A stretch of DNA of 64,000 nt from Synechococcus sp. HK05. Its GTDB lineage: Bacteria; Cyanobacteriota; Cyanobacteriia; PCC-6307; Cyanobiaceae. The notes beneath the pieces are model-generated. The model did no database searches, was not told the DNA's origin, and saw only the letters and a list, made by a program, of their open reading frames with translations. Shown here in pieces: positions 17,116-27,243 of the stretch; the stretch's first letter is position 1; each line of letters opens with the position of its first letter. A program made the translations under genes and the position numbers. The stretch spans positions 117,034-181,033 of the forward strand of contig NZ_JAHRXJ010000010.1 in NCBI RefSeq assembly GCF_019104765.1, read 5' to 3'.

Positions 17116-18220
17116 AGCCTGGAGCCCGGTGATGCCGAGCGGCCTGAACCTGCTGATCGGCGCTGCGGTGATAGCTCAGCTGGTGGTGGGCTGCAGCGGT
17201 CGCCCCAGCGCCCGGCCACCGGTGCGGGTGCAGGCCGAACGTCCCCGCCAGGAAGCCTTTGTGCGCAGCCTCGACACGGTGAGCACCCTGGAAGCCACCG
17301 ACGAAATCGAATTGGCCTCCCAGGCCGGAGGCCGGGTGCAAAGCGTGTTGGTGCAAGGGGGCCAGAGCGTGAACGCCGGCCAGCTGCTGGTGGTGCTCGA
17401 CCAGACCCAGCTCCGCGCTGATGTGGCCGCCCTCAAGGCCGCGGCCGAAACCGATGCGATCACCTACCAGCGCTTCAGCAGCCTGGTGAGCAAAGGCGCG
17501 GCCACGGCCCTGGAACGCGATGAAAAACGCTCCAAGGCCATCGGATCCCAAGAGGCGCTGCGCGCCAAGCAGGCCGACCTCGCTTACAAGGACGTGCGCG
17601 CCCCGATCAGCGGCGTGATGGGGGATGTGAGCATCAAAGCCGGCGATGTGGTTCAGGCCGGCACCCCCTTCAGCCGCATCATCCGCAACGACCGACTGCA
17701 GGCCCGCATCGACATCCCGGCAAACCAGGCCAATGCCGTGGCCAAGGGGCAGCGGGTGCAACTCCTCGACGGCATCAACCCACGCCCATTGGCGGAGGGG
17801 CGGATCAACCTTCTCGATCCAGGGGTGAACAACGCCTCCCAAACCTTGCTGGCCAAGGCCTCGATCACCAACCCGCAGGGGCTGCTGCGCAATGGCCAGC
17901 GCCTGCGCACGCGGGTGATCCTCGGGGCCGAACGCCAGCTGGCCGTGCCCTTCAGCGCCGTCACCCGCAGCTTCGGCCAGAGCTTCGTATTTGTGGTGGG
18001 CACACTGCAAGACCTGGAGCGCGACCCAGGCAAAGCCAACCTGGACGCCCTGCGCCGGCTGCCCAAGGGGACGCTGCTGGCCCTGCAGAAGCCTGTAAAC
18101 CTGGGCCCCCTGCAGGGCGACCACTACCCGGTGCTCTCCGGCCTAAGCGCCAACGACCGGGTGATCCTCAGCGGCAGCCTGGGCCTGCGCCACGGCAGCC
18201 CGATCCAGCTCACCCGCTAA
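17108..18220 (+). CDS. RND efflux periplasmic adaptor (membrane fusion protein)
   Basis: A 370-residue adaptor that links the upstream RND pump to an outer-membrane channel. It has an N-terminal hydrophobic segment ending in the lipobox-like LVVGC (Cys near residue 29), a lipoyl half ([20 protein letters not shown]), an alpha-helical hairpin ([20 protein letters not shown]), the second lipoyl half ([20 protein letters not shown]) and the beta-barrel region. The ATG at 17108 is preferred: GGAGG at 17098-17102 lies five bases upstream; an in-frame ATG at 17096 exists. It overlaps the pump gene by eight bases, so the two are coupled. Confidence 0.9.
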   Translation: MAKAWSPVMPSGLNLLIGAAVIAQLVVGCSGRPSARPPVRVQAERPRQEAFVRSLDTVSTLEATDEIELASQAGGRVQSVLVQGGQSVNAGQLLVVLDQTQLRADVAALKAAAETDAITYQRFSSLVSKGAATALERDEKRSKAIGSQEALRAKQADLAYKDVRAPISGVMGDVSIKAGDVVQAGTPFSRIIRNDRLQARIDIPANQANAVAKGQRVQLLDGINPRPLAEGRINLLDPGVNNASQTLLAKASITNPQGLLRNGQRLRTRVILGAERQLAVPFSAVTRSFGQSFVFVVGTLQDLERDPGKANLDALRRLPKGTLLALQKPVNLGPLQGDHYPVLSGLSANDRVILSGSLGLRHGSPIQLTR

Positions 18221-18221
18221 C

Positions 18222-18917
18222 TCACTCGCGCCGCGGTGCGCCGCGCCGCTGGGCGAGCACCTGCTGCACCTCGCGCCAGCTCACACCGTGATGGGCCAGG
18301 GCTACCTGCAGGTGAAACACGATGTCAGCAGCCTCGCCGGCGATCTCGGCGGGATTGTTGTCTTTGCAGGCCATCACGAATTCGGCACTCTCCTCGCCGA
18401 TCTTCTTGAGGATGCGGTTGTCGCCCCCCTCCAGCAGCTTGTTGGTGTAGCTGCCGGGTTCGGGTTGATCCCGGCGCCCCTCAATCACCCGCATCAGCTC
18501 CGTGCACACATCGGCCGGAGGGGGGGCAGCTGCGGCACCGCCGGCCGTCGCGACCGGACCCTCGTCGTAGAAGCAGCTGCGAGCGCCGGTATGGCAGGCC
18601 ACATCGCCGGTCTGCTCGATCGTGAGCAGCAGCACGTCGGCATCGCAGTCGTACCGGAGGCCGCGCAGGCGCTGGATGTGGCCGCTGGTGGCGCCCTTGT
18701 GCCACAACTCCTGGCGGGAACGGCTCCAGTAGTGCACCTCACCGCTGCTGAGACTGCGCTCGATCGCCTCGCGGTTCATCCAGGCCACCATCAGCACGGC
18801 GCCATCGAGCCAGTCCTGCGCCACGGCGGGAATCAGGCCGGCGTCGTTAAAACGAAGGGAACCGATCAGGGCCGGATCCGGAAGCTGAAAGGATGCCTGC
18901 AAGGGCTGCCGATCCAT
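18222..18917 (-). CDS. hisIE: Bifunctional phosphoribosyl-AMP cyclohydrolase / phosphoribosyl-ATP pyrophosphatase
   Basis: Catalyses the second and third steps of histidine biosynthesis in the cytosol. The HisI part (residues about 20-125) has MVAWMNREAI, SRSRQELWHKGATSGH, the metal-binding DCDADVLLLTIEQTG and the Cys/His site ACHTGARSCFY. After an Ala/Pro linker, the HisE part (about 138-231) shows SYTNKLLEGGDNRILKKIGE and EESAEFVMACK, the MazG-like Mg-binding helix. 231 residues is the usual fused length in cyanobacteria. It is convergent with the RND adaptor gene. Confidence 0.95.
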   Translation of the reverse strand: MDRQPLQASFQLPDPALIGSLRFNDAGLIPAVAQDWLDGAVLMVAWMNREAIERSLSSGEVHYWSRSRQELWHKGATSGHIQRLRGLRYDCDADVLLLTIEQTGDVACHTGARSCFYDEGPVATAGGAAAAPPPADVCTELMRVIEGRRDQPEPGSYTNKLLEGGDNRILKKIGEESAEFVMACKDNNPAEIAGEAADIVFHLQVALAHHGVSWREVQQVLAQRRGAPRRE

Positions 18918-18966
18918 CTCACCCGATCCTCCCGCAACACCGATTCACCCCTCAACACGCCAGGGA

Positions 18967-19443
18967 ATGAGCGCCGCCTTCAGCTGCACGAAAACCTTCA
19001 GCGGTTTCCCGTGCTGTCACCGCCAATGGCGCCATGGCGGCCATTGCCGCTACGTGCACGGCTACAGCCGCAGCTTCACCTGCTGGTTCAGAGCCAGCGA
19101 GCTCGATCAGAACGGGTTTGTGGTGGATTTCTCCAGCCTGGGGGCCCTGCAAACCCAACTGGCCCACCAGTTCGACCACACCTTTCTGGTGAATGCCGAC
19201 GATCCCCTGCTGGAGCAGTGGCAGGCGCTGCACGAGCAGGGAGCTCTCGACCTCAGGGTGATGGACAACGTGGGCATGGAAGCCAGCGCCCAGCTGGTGT
19301 GGACCTGGGCCAACCAACTGCTGCTCGGCCGCGACAGCGGTCGCAGCTGCTGCTGGAAGGTGGAAGCCCGCGAGAACGAGAAAAACGCCGCCTGCTTTGA
19401 AGCCACGCCGGAGTGGTTTAACGCCGCCCCAGCCGGACGCTGA
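18967..19443 (+). CDS. 6-pyruvoyl-tetrahydropterin synthase / 6-carboxytetrahydropterin synthase homologue (QueD-like)
   Basis: A 158-residue T-fold enzyme converting dihydroneopterin triphosphate, in queuosine (QueD) or pterin synthesis. Zinc ligands are visible as HGGHCRYVHGY (second and third His near HGY) plus an upstream His in CCHRQWRH; FVVDFSSLGAL matches the family stretch after the zinc site, QFDHTFLV contains the catalytic His/Asp, and KVEARENEK holds the substrate-binding Glu. A good AGGGA ribosome-binding site is just upstream of the ATG. Cyanobacteria also use PTPS homologues for biopterin, so the exact product is open. Confidence 0.85.
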   Translation: MSAAFSCTKTFSGFPCCHRQWRHGGHCRYVHGYSRSFTCWFRASELDQNGFVVDFSSLGALQTQLAHQFDHTFLVNADDPLLEQWQALHEQGALDLRVMDNVGMEASAQLVWTWANQLLLGRDSGRSCCWKVEARENEKNAACFEATPEWFNAAPAGR

Positions 19444-19458
19444 ACAGGCGCAAGGAGA

Positions 19459-21744
<2,286 letters not shown>

Positions 21745-21859
21745 TTACACGAACCCGGGCACGCCGATCCGGTCGCATAGACAACAGACGGGTCTCGGGA
21801 GTCGTAACTTAAGATTCGCTTCACTTTTGTGACGCGGACGTTCATCCCGCGGAAGCCTG

Positions 21860-22312
21860 TTGCCCATCGCCCTTCTGTTGCCCGCCCTGCAGTTGCTCCA
21901 CCCCATGCCAGGGGTGATCACCCAGGGAGTGCGCGAAGGGCATCCCGCCATCGACATCGCCTGCATCACGGGCACGCCTGTGCGGGCGGCTCACGATGGC
22001 GAGGGCAGCGTGCGCCGCAGCCGCACCCACGGCACCACCTTTGAGCTGCGCGGCTCCGATGGCCTGGAAACCAGCTACAGCCATCTGCACACCGCCATGC
22101 CCGCCGGTTTCTACAAACGGGGAGACCAGATCGGAACCTGCGGCAACACCGGCATCTGGAGCAGCGGCCCGCATCTGCACTTCGAATCCAACCGCCCCCA
22201 GCTGCTGGGATCCCTCAGCACCGATGAGGAGCCTGTGCCTAACGGCCTTGTGGAGCCGAACGCACCGGTGGCCACCGGCGGTTCACCCAATGCCCTCACA
22301 CCGAGGCCATGA
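21860..22312 (+). CDS. M23-family peptidase (LytM-like)
   Basis: A 150-residue zinc endopeptidase-like protein expected to cut peptidoglycan cross-links in the periplasm. The LytM signature is visible: GHPAIDIA (HxxxD), TSYSHLH and PHLHFE (HxH), which together give the zinc ligands. The TTG at 21860 produces a short hydrophobic N-terminus (IALLLPALQLLHP) that may act as a signal; an ATG at 21905 would remove it. The product is small, essentially a bare catalytic domain. It lies just ahead of a DUF318 permease gene. Confidence 0.82.
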   Translation: MPIALLLPALQLLHPMPGVITQGVREGHPAIDIACITGTPVRAAHDGEGSVRRSRTHGTTFELRGSDGLETSYSHLHTAMPAGFYKRGDQIGTCGNTGIWSSGPHLHFESNRPQLLGSLSTDEEPVPNGLVEPNAPVATGGSPNALTPRP

Positions 22313-22351
22313 TGGGCCGCTGAACCCAGCCACACCCGTGGCCCATCCTCG

Positions 22352-23305
22352 TTGAACAGGCTGGCCACGATCTGGGCCATCTTTCAGGGGTTGCTGCTGG
22401 AGGCCCTGCCCTTTCTGCTGATCGGTGTACTGATCGCAGGCCTGGCGCGCTGGCTTGCCCCAGGCGGCCGCTGGCTGCAGCGCCTCCCCCGCCGACCCCT
22501 GCTGGCCCCGCTCACCGGCGCAGCCCTGGGCTTTGCCCTGCCGGCCTGTGAATGCGGCAATGTGCCGGTGGCGCGGCGCCTGCTTGCCGGGGGTGCCCCC
22601 CTGGGCTCAGCCCTGGGGTTTCTGTTCGCCGCACCGGTGCTCAACCCGATCGTGCTGGCCAGCACCTGGGCGGCTTTTCCGGATCAACCCTGGCTGCTGG
22701 CGGCCCGTCCCTTGGCAGCTCTGCTGGTGGCCCTGGCCCTCTCAGCCCTGTTGCAGCAGCTACCGGAAGTGGCTCTGCTGGAGCCGGCGCTGCTGGAGGA
22801 GCGGCGCTTGAGCCAGCCCCTCGACCAGGTGGGGCTGCTGGAACGGCGCAGTGGCCTGGTGGGAAGCGTGGCCCCGATGCCACCTGCCCCAGCGGAGCGT
22901 CCCAGCCTGGCCAGCGTGCTGGATCACAGCAGCCGCGAGTTTCTGGATCTGGCGGGGCTGTTGGTGCTGGGCTGTGCGATCGCCGCCGTGGTGCAAACCC
23001 TGCTGCCGCGCACCTGGCTGCTGGCAGTTGGAGGAGCCCCCACCCTCTCGGTGTTGAGCCTGATGCTGATGGCGGTGGTGGTGTCGGTGTGCTCCAGCGT
23101 GGATGCCTTCCTCGCCCTGGGTTTCGCAGCCCAGATCACCCCTGGCGCCCTGCTCGCTTTTCTGGTGCTGGGGCCTGTGGTCGACCTGAAGCTGCTGGGC
23201 CTATTCGGGGTGGTGCTTCGGCCCCGCGCCATCGCACTCACCGCCGCTGGCGCCTGCGTTGTTGTGTTGTTGATCGGCCAATGGGTGAATCTCTGGCTGC
23301 TGTGA
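22352..23305 (+). CDS. DUF318-family permease (PF03773-type, probable metal or arsenic efflux)
   Basis: A 317-residue membrane protein with about eight helices in two halves separated by a hydrophilic loop (about residues 145-195). The motif ALPACECGNVPVARRLL and the later VVVSVCSSVDAFLALGF are the conserved Cys-containing elements of the permease family that includes ArsP and the SO_0444-type Cu/Zn effluxers. The start is probably TTG 22352; no ATG gives the full first helix. The downstream TIGR03943 gene overlaps by four bases, a very frequent pairing. Substrate is not proven; proximity to zinc genes favours a metal. Confidence 0.85.
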   Translation: MNRLATIWAIFQGLLLEALPFLLIGVLIAGLARWLAPGGRWLQRLPRRPLLAPLTGAALGFALPACECGNVPVARRLLAGGAPLGSALGFLFAAPVLNPIVLASTWAAFPDQPWLLAARPLAALLVALALSALLQQLPEVALLEPALLEERRLSQPLDQVGLLERRSGLVGSVAPMPPAPAERPSLASVLDHSSREFLDLAGLLVLGCAIAAVVQTLLPRTWLLAVGGAPTLSVLSLMLMAVVVSVCSSVDAFLALGFAAQITPGALLAFLVLGPVVDLKLLGLFGVVLRPRAIALTAAGACVVVLLIGQWVNLWLL

Positions 23306-23952
23306 TCCGTCCAATCACCCTGGCGCTCTGGGGCGCGGTGCTGCTCTGGAGCACCCTCTCTGGTCGCCTGGATCTGCTCTTGCGCGGTGTGTTCCACCCA
23401 CTGGTGGGCCTCAGCGGTGTCGCCCTGCTCGCTCTGGCGCTGCAACAGGTGCTGAGGGGCCGGCAGGACCAGCGCTGGAACCGCGGTTGGGCCTTGAGTG
23501 CACTGCTGGCGATCGCCGTGCTGGCCATGCCGCCCAATCCATCCTTCAGCGATCTGGCCGCCAACCGCAACAGCGATCTCGGTGAGGCCGTTGAGCTCGA
23601 TTTCCTCCTGCCACCCAGCCAACGGAGCCTCACCGACTGGGTGCGGCTGCTACGCAGCCAGCCCGACCCAGCCCTCTACGCAGGCGATCCAGTGAGGATT
23701 AGCGGTTTCGTGCTGACACAACCCGACGGGCCGCCCCAACTGGGACGGCTGCTCGTGCGCTGCTGCCTGGCGGATGCCACTCCCATTGGCCTTCCCGTGC
23801 GCTGGCCCGCCGGAGCTACACCCCCCGCAGATCAGTGGCTGGCAGTGGAGGGAACCATGGGTGTGGAGACCATCGCCGGACAACCGCGCAGCGTGGTGCT
23901 CCCCAGCCGGATCCGTCCGATTCCACGGCCCGCGCGGCCGCTGGAACCATGA
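23302..23952 (+). CDS. TIGR03943-family protein, permease partner
   Basis: A 216-residue protein with N-terminal transmembrane helices (ITLALWGAVLLWSTLSG and VGLSGVALLALALQQVL) and a C-terminal soluble domain with QRSLTDWVRLLRSQPDPALY, the strand VRISGFVL, and RCCLADATPIGLPV, the TIGR03943 signature. It almost always accompanies DUF318 permeases and probably forms a complex with them. I chose GTG 23302, which overlaps the permease stop (GTGA); an in-frame ATG at 23281 is the alternative. Its own end overlaps the next ATG. Confidence 0.82.
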   Translation: MIRPITLALWGAVLLWSTLSGRLDLLLRGVFHPLVGLSGVALLALALQQVLRGRQDQRWNRGWALSALLAIAVLAMPPNPSFSDLAANRNSDLGEAVELDFLLPPSQRSLTDWVRLLRSQPDPALYAGDPVRISGFVLTQPDGPPQLGRLLVRCCLADATPIGLPVRWPAGATPPADQWLAVEGTMGVETIAGQPRSVVLPSRIRPIPRPARPLEP

Positions 23953-25271
23953 AGCCCCTCCCGTTGCTGCTGGCCGGTGGAGTGCTGTTGGCAGCCCTGC
24001 AGCAACAGCTCCTGCTGCGCCGCCCGCCTCGGCTGCTGGACCTGGTCTCCAGCTCGGCCAGCTCCGGCCCGGCGGCGCTGTCGCTGCGATTCAGCCGCCC
24101 GATGAATCGGGCCAGCCTGGCGGCGCTGAGCAGCTTGAATCCCACCGCTCCCCATCAGTGGTTGGGATCGGGAGATGCCCTGCGGCTGCTGCTCACGTCG
24201 CAGCAGCCGATCCACAGCGCCATGGCCCTGGTGATCCGCGGCCGGGATCAACGCGGTTTAACCCTGCCGCCGCAGCGCTGGCGCTGGGATCCCCGGCCCA
24301 GGCTGCTGGCGGTGGTGCCCGTAGATCAGGGTGAACAACTGCAGCTGCAGCAACGCGATGGCCGCTGGCAACCGCTCACCCCAGTGCTGGAGCAGATCAC
24401 GGCCGTGCAGCCCCTGGGGAATGGCACGGGGATCGCCCTCACCACCCGGGAAGCCGAGGGCGAACGGCTGTGGTTGCTGCCGCTCCAACAAAGCGCCCTG
24501 CAGCCTCAGACGGCGGCGAAACCCGAAGCTGTTCAAGCCGGGCGCCTGCAGGCCCTGTTGCCGGAGCCATTGATCTTTGCGCACCTGAGCAGCAACCGCC
24601 GCGGCGATCTGTTGGTGCAATGGAGCGCCCGCGCCCTGGGGCGCTCGATCACCAGCTTCTGGGCCGAAGGCCAACAGAGCGCCCGGCCAGAGCAGCTCAA
24701 CCTGGAGGCCTCGGGGCCGATGCAGCTCCTACCCGAGGGTGCCGCCCTCGTGGTGCCGGAGATCGAAGGCCTCAGTTTGCGCAACCTGCCGGGCAAGCCC
24801 CAGCGGCGGCAGCTCCTGCCGGGCAGCCGCGATCTGAGCAGTTTCTGCCCCGTGAGCGGCCGTGCCCTGCTGGTGCGGCACTGGCCTGATTTCCGCCGCT
24901 CCCTGGAACTGGTGGAGCCCGGCTTGGCGCCCAGGCAGCTGTGGCTCGGCCAAGACGCTGTACTCAGCAGCGCCTGTGACCGCGGTGGGGAACGGGTGTG
25001 GCTGCTGCTGAGTCATTGGCGCAATGCCCAGCACACCCGACTGCTGGAACTCAACCGTCAGGGGCAGATCGTGCGTGAACGGGATCTGAGCGGCTGGGAG
25101 GTGGAGCCGGGCGTGCCGATGGCCTACGACCCCACCCGCCAACAGCTGCTGCTCACCCTTCGGCCGCAGGGTCACCCAGAGGCCCAGCCGGTGCTGATTC
25201 CCGTGCGGGATCTCACGCTGCAACCGGTGCAGAAGGGTGTGCGCCAAAGCCTGTGGCTACCGCCTGGCTAG
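23949..25271 (+). CDS. Unknown exported protein with beta-propeller-like repeats
   Basis: A 440-residue protein beginning with a membrane anchor or signal (PLPLLLAGGVLLAALQQQLLL), then a domain that looks Ig-like (ALSLRFSRPMNRASLAALSS, similar to bacterial Ig-like surface domains), followed by a long beta-rich part with repeated short strands (RLLAVVPVDQG, ALLVRHWPDF, ERVWLLLSHW) that suggests a propeller. No catalytic motif is seen. Its start overlaps the TIGR03943 stop, so it seems part of the same operon, and its end overlaps the convergent znuB by 15 bases. Not assignable to a named family. Confidence 0.7.
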   Translation: MKPLPLLLAGGVLLAALQQQLLLRRPPRLLDLVSSSASSGPAALSLRFSRPMNRASLAALSSLNPTAPHQWLGSGDALRLLLTSQQPIHSAMALVIRGRDQRGLTLPPQRWRWDPRPRLLAVVPVDQGEQLQLQQRDGRWQPLTPVLEQITAVQPLGNGTGIALTTREAEGERLWLLPLQQSALQPQTAAKPEAVQAGRLQALLPEPLIFAHLSSNRRGDLLVQWSARALGRSITSFWAEGQQSARPEQLNLEASGPMQLLPEGAALVVPEIEGLSLRNLPGKPQRRQLLPGSRDLSSFCPVSGRALLVRHWPDFRRSLELVEPGLAPRQLWLGQDAVLSSACDRGGERVWLLLSHWRNAQHTRLLELNRQGQIVRERDLSGWEVEPGVPMAYDPTRQQLLLTLRPQGHPEAQPVLIPVRDLTLQPVQKGVRQSLWLPPG

Positions 25272-26048
25272 CTGCAACGGCAAGAGCAGCAGACACAACA
25301 CACCGATCAAGGGACCCGGCGGCAGGTTCACCCAGGGCTGAATGGATAGCGCCAAGCCACCGCCGCTCAGCAGTGTTCCAAGCAGCGCTGAACGCCACAG
25401 GGCCTGGCGCAGGCTGCTGGCTCCCGGCAGGGCCAGCAGCGCCGGAGCGGCCATCAGGCCGATCACCAGCACCACCCCAACGGCCGTCATCGCACTCACC
25501 ACGGTGAAGGCTGTCACCAACGTGAGCAGCAAGCGCAGGCGCCGCACCGGCAAGCCAGCGCTGGTGGCACCCAGGGGGTCCACCCCTAGATACACGTAGT
25601 GGTGGTAGCGCCAGGCCAGCAGCAGCAGCATGGCCAGCAGAGCCAGCAGGCTGCGGGCCAGATCAGTGGGTCCTGCAGCCAGCAGATCGCCGAACAGCAC
25701 CGCTTCGAGATCCACGCGGATGCCCAGCAGGGGGATGAGCAACACCCCTAGCCCAAGAAAGCCCGCCAATACGGTGTTCAGCACCGCCTCATCACCGGGC
25801 TGACCAGGGCGCGCCGTGGCGCTGAAGCGCTCCGCCAGCAGGGCACCCGCCAGACCGCTGATCACACCCCCCACACCCGGATCGATGCGCAGGGCCACCG
25901 CCAGGGCCAGCCCGGGAAGCACCGCGTGCGACACGAGATTGACCAGGAACAAGCGTCGCTGCACCAGCAACAGCGTGCCGGCGAGTGGGCAGAGCCCCCC
26001 CACTACCAACGCCACCGCGAGCGGCAGCAGCCACCACACCTGCTCCAT
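25257..26048 (-). CDS. znuB: Zinc/manganese ABC transporter permease
   Basis: The membrane component of a high-affinity zinc uptake system (ABC-3 family). The 263 residues contain about eight helices, among them PLAVALVVGGLCPLAGTLLL, VSAMTAVGVVLVIGLMAAPA and LIGVLCLLLLPL; the pattern NLVSHAVLPGLALAVALRID is typical of ABC-3 permeases. It is separated from znuC by the convergent zur gene, an arrangement that leaves the two transporter genes in different transcription units. The zinc assignment rests on the Zur and ZnuA neighbours; manganese is the alternative. Confidence 0.88.
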   Translation of the reverse strand: MEQVWWLLPLAVALVVGGLCPLAGTLLLVQRRLFLVNLVSHAVLPGLALAVALRIDPGVGGVISGLAGALLAERFSATARPGQPGDEAVLNTVLAGFLGLGVLLIPLLGIRVDLEAVLFGDLLAAGPTDLARSLLALLAMLLLLAWRYHHYVYLGVDPLGATSAGLPVRRLRLLLTLVTAFTVVSAMTAVGVVLVIGLMAAPALLALPGASSLRQALWRSALLGTLLSGGGLALSIQPWVNLPPGPLIGVLCLLLLPLQLARR

Positions 26049-26080
26049 AGGATCAGGGCCCCTGCCCCGCTGGTTCGGCC

Positions 26081-26482
26081 ATGCCCTCCCAGGTTGCCGC
26101 CTCAGGTGATCGCCAGCTGCTGCTGCTGGAGCAACTGAAGCTGGCCGATCGGGAACTCTCCGGCCAGGATCTCCACGCCCTGCTGCGCCAGGGCCCCCAA
26201 TCCATGGGCCTGGCCACGGTGTACCGGCACCTGCGGCAACTGCAGCAGCAGGGGCTCGTGCGCTGTCGCCACCTCCCCAGCGGCGAGGCCTTGTTTGCGC
26301 CGGTGGAGCGCGATGAACACCACCTCACCTGCGTGGATTGCGGCACCACGCTGGTGCTGGAGCAGTGCCCCATGCACAACGTGCAATTGCACGGCGATCA
26401 AGCCGAAGGCTTTCAGTTGCTGTTCCACACCCTGGAGTTTTTCGGCTTGTGCCGCAACTGCCAGGCGCGCCAGAGCGCCTAA
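26081..26482 (+). CDS. zur: Fur-family zinc uptake regulator
   Basis: A 133-residue Fur-type metalloregulator placed between znuB and znuC. The winged helix includes LSGQDLHALLRQGPQSMGLA followed by TVYRHLRQLQQQGLV; the metal parts include DEHHLTCVDCGTT and FFGLCRNCQAR, giving two CxxC pairs for the structural zinc. The context (divergent znuB, convergent znuC, znuA with a Zur-type palindrome 2 kb away) makes Zur more likely than Fur or PerR. The last four bases overlap the znuC end. Confidence 0.9.
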   Translation: MPSQVAASGDRQLLLLEQLKLADRELSGQDLHALLRQGPQSMGLATVYRHLRQLQQQGLVRCRHLPSGEALFAPVERDEHHLTCVDCGTTLVLEQCPMHNVQLHGDQAEGFQLLFHTLEFFGLCRNCQARQSA

Positions 26483-27186
26483 CCGCAGCAGTGATTGCCC
26501 ACCCGCAGATCGCCCAGGGCCTGGCGAACCTGCTGGGGCGTGCCATCCGCCAGAAGCTGGCGATCGAGCACGAGTACGCGGTCGTAGGCATCGAGATCGC
26601 GCCCCCAGTCGTGACTGCTCACCAACAAGGTGAGGCCGGCATCACTGAGTTGCCGCATCACCCGCAGCAACTCTGTGCGCGAGGGCGGATCAATGGCGGC
26701 GCAGGGTTCATCCAGCAAGAGCACCCGCGCGGGTTGCACCAGGGTGCGCGCCAGCAGAGCGCGCTGCTGCTGACCGCCCGAGAGTTGATCCAGGCGGCGC
26801 CGCGCCAGACCCACCAGCCCGACCCGTTGCAGCGCTGCTTCCACATCACAACAACCGGGCCGCTGGGCCGCCAGCCGCCCAAGTGCCACGAGCTCCCTCA
26901 CGGTGATCGGGAAACTCCAGGCGATCTCCCCGCGTTGAGGCATCAGGGCCAACTGCTGCCGCGCCAGCGCCGGGGTGAGCGGGCTTCCCTCCCAAGTGAT
27001 CGAACCCTCCGAGAGGCTCAGCTGCCCCTCGAGGGCCTGCAACAGCGTGCTCTTCCCCGCCCCATTGGGTCCCACCAGAGCGGTGAGGCTGCCCGGCGGC
27101 AGGGTGAAGGACAACTGATCCAGCACCAGCTCCGGCCCGCGGCGCACACACAGCTGATCAACGCTGAGCACCGCAGCAGGCGTCAC
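26479..27186 (-). CDS. znuC: Zinc ABC transporter ATP-binding protein
   Basis: The ATPase that energises zinc import with ZnuB and ZnuA. Walker A is VGPNGAGKST, the signature LSGGQQQR, Walker B VLLLDEP and the switch His in LLVSSHD. The Q-loop region (QLALMPQRGEIAWSFPITV) matches metal-uptake ATPases. The start is GTG 27186. 235 residues, a normal length. It diverges from the porin gene, with only 57 bases between the two starts; I found no convincing Zur palindrome there. Confidence 0.92.
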   Translation of the reverse strand: MTPAAVLSVDQLCVRRGPELVLDQLSFTLPPGSLTALVGPNGAGKSTLLQALEGQLSLSEGSITWEGSPLTPALARQQLALMPQRGEIAWSFPITVRELVALGRLAAQRPGCCDVEAALQRVGLVGLARRRLDQLSGGQQQRALLARTLVQPARVLLLDEPCAAIDPPSRTELLRVMRQLSDAGLTLLVSSHDWGRDLDAYDRVLVLDRQLLADGTPQQVRQALGDLRVGNHCCG

Positions 27187-27243
27187 TCATTCCAAGTTAA
27201 AGAGCAATCGCGCTTGAATCGAGGCGCTGCTCGTGCACCGTTG

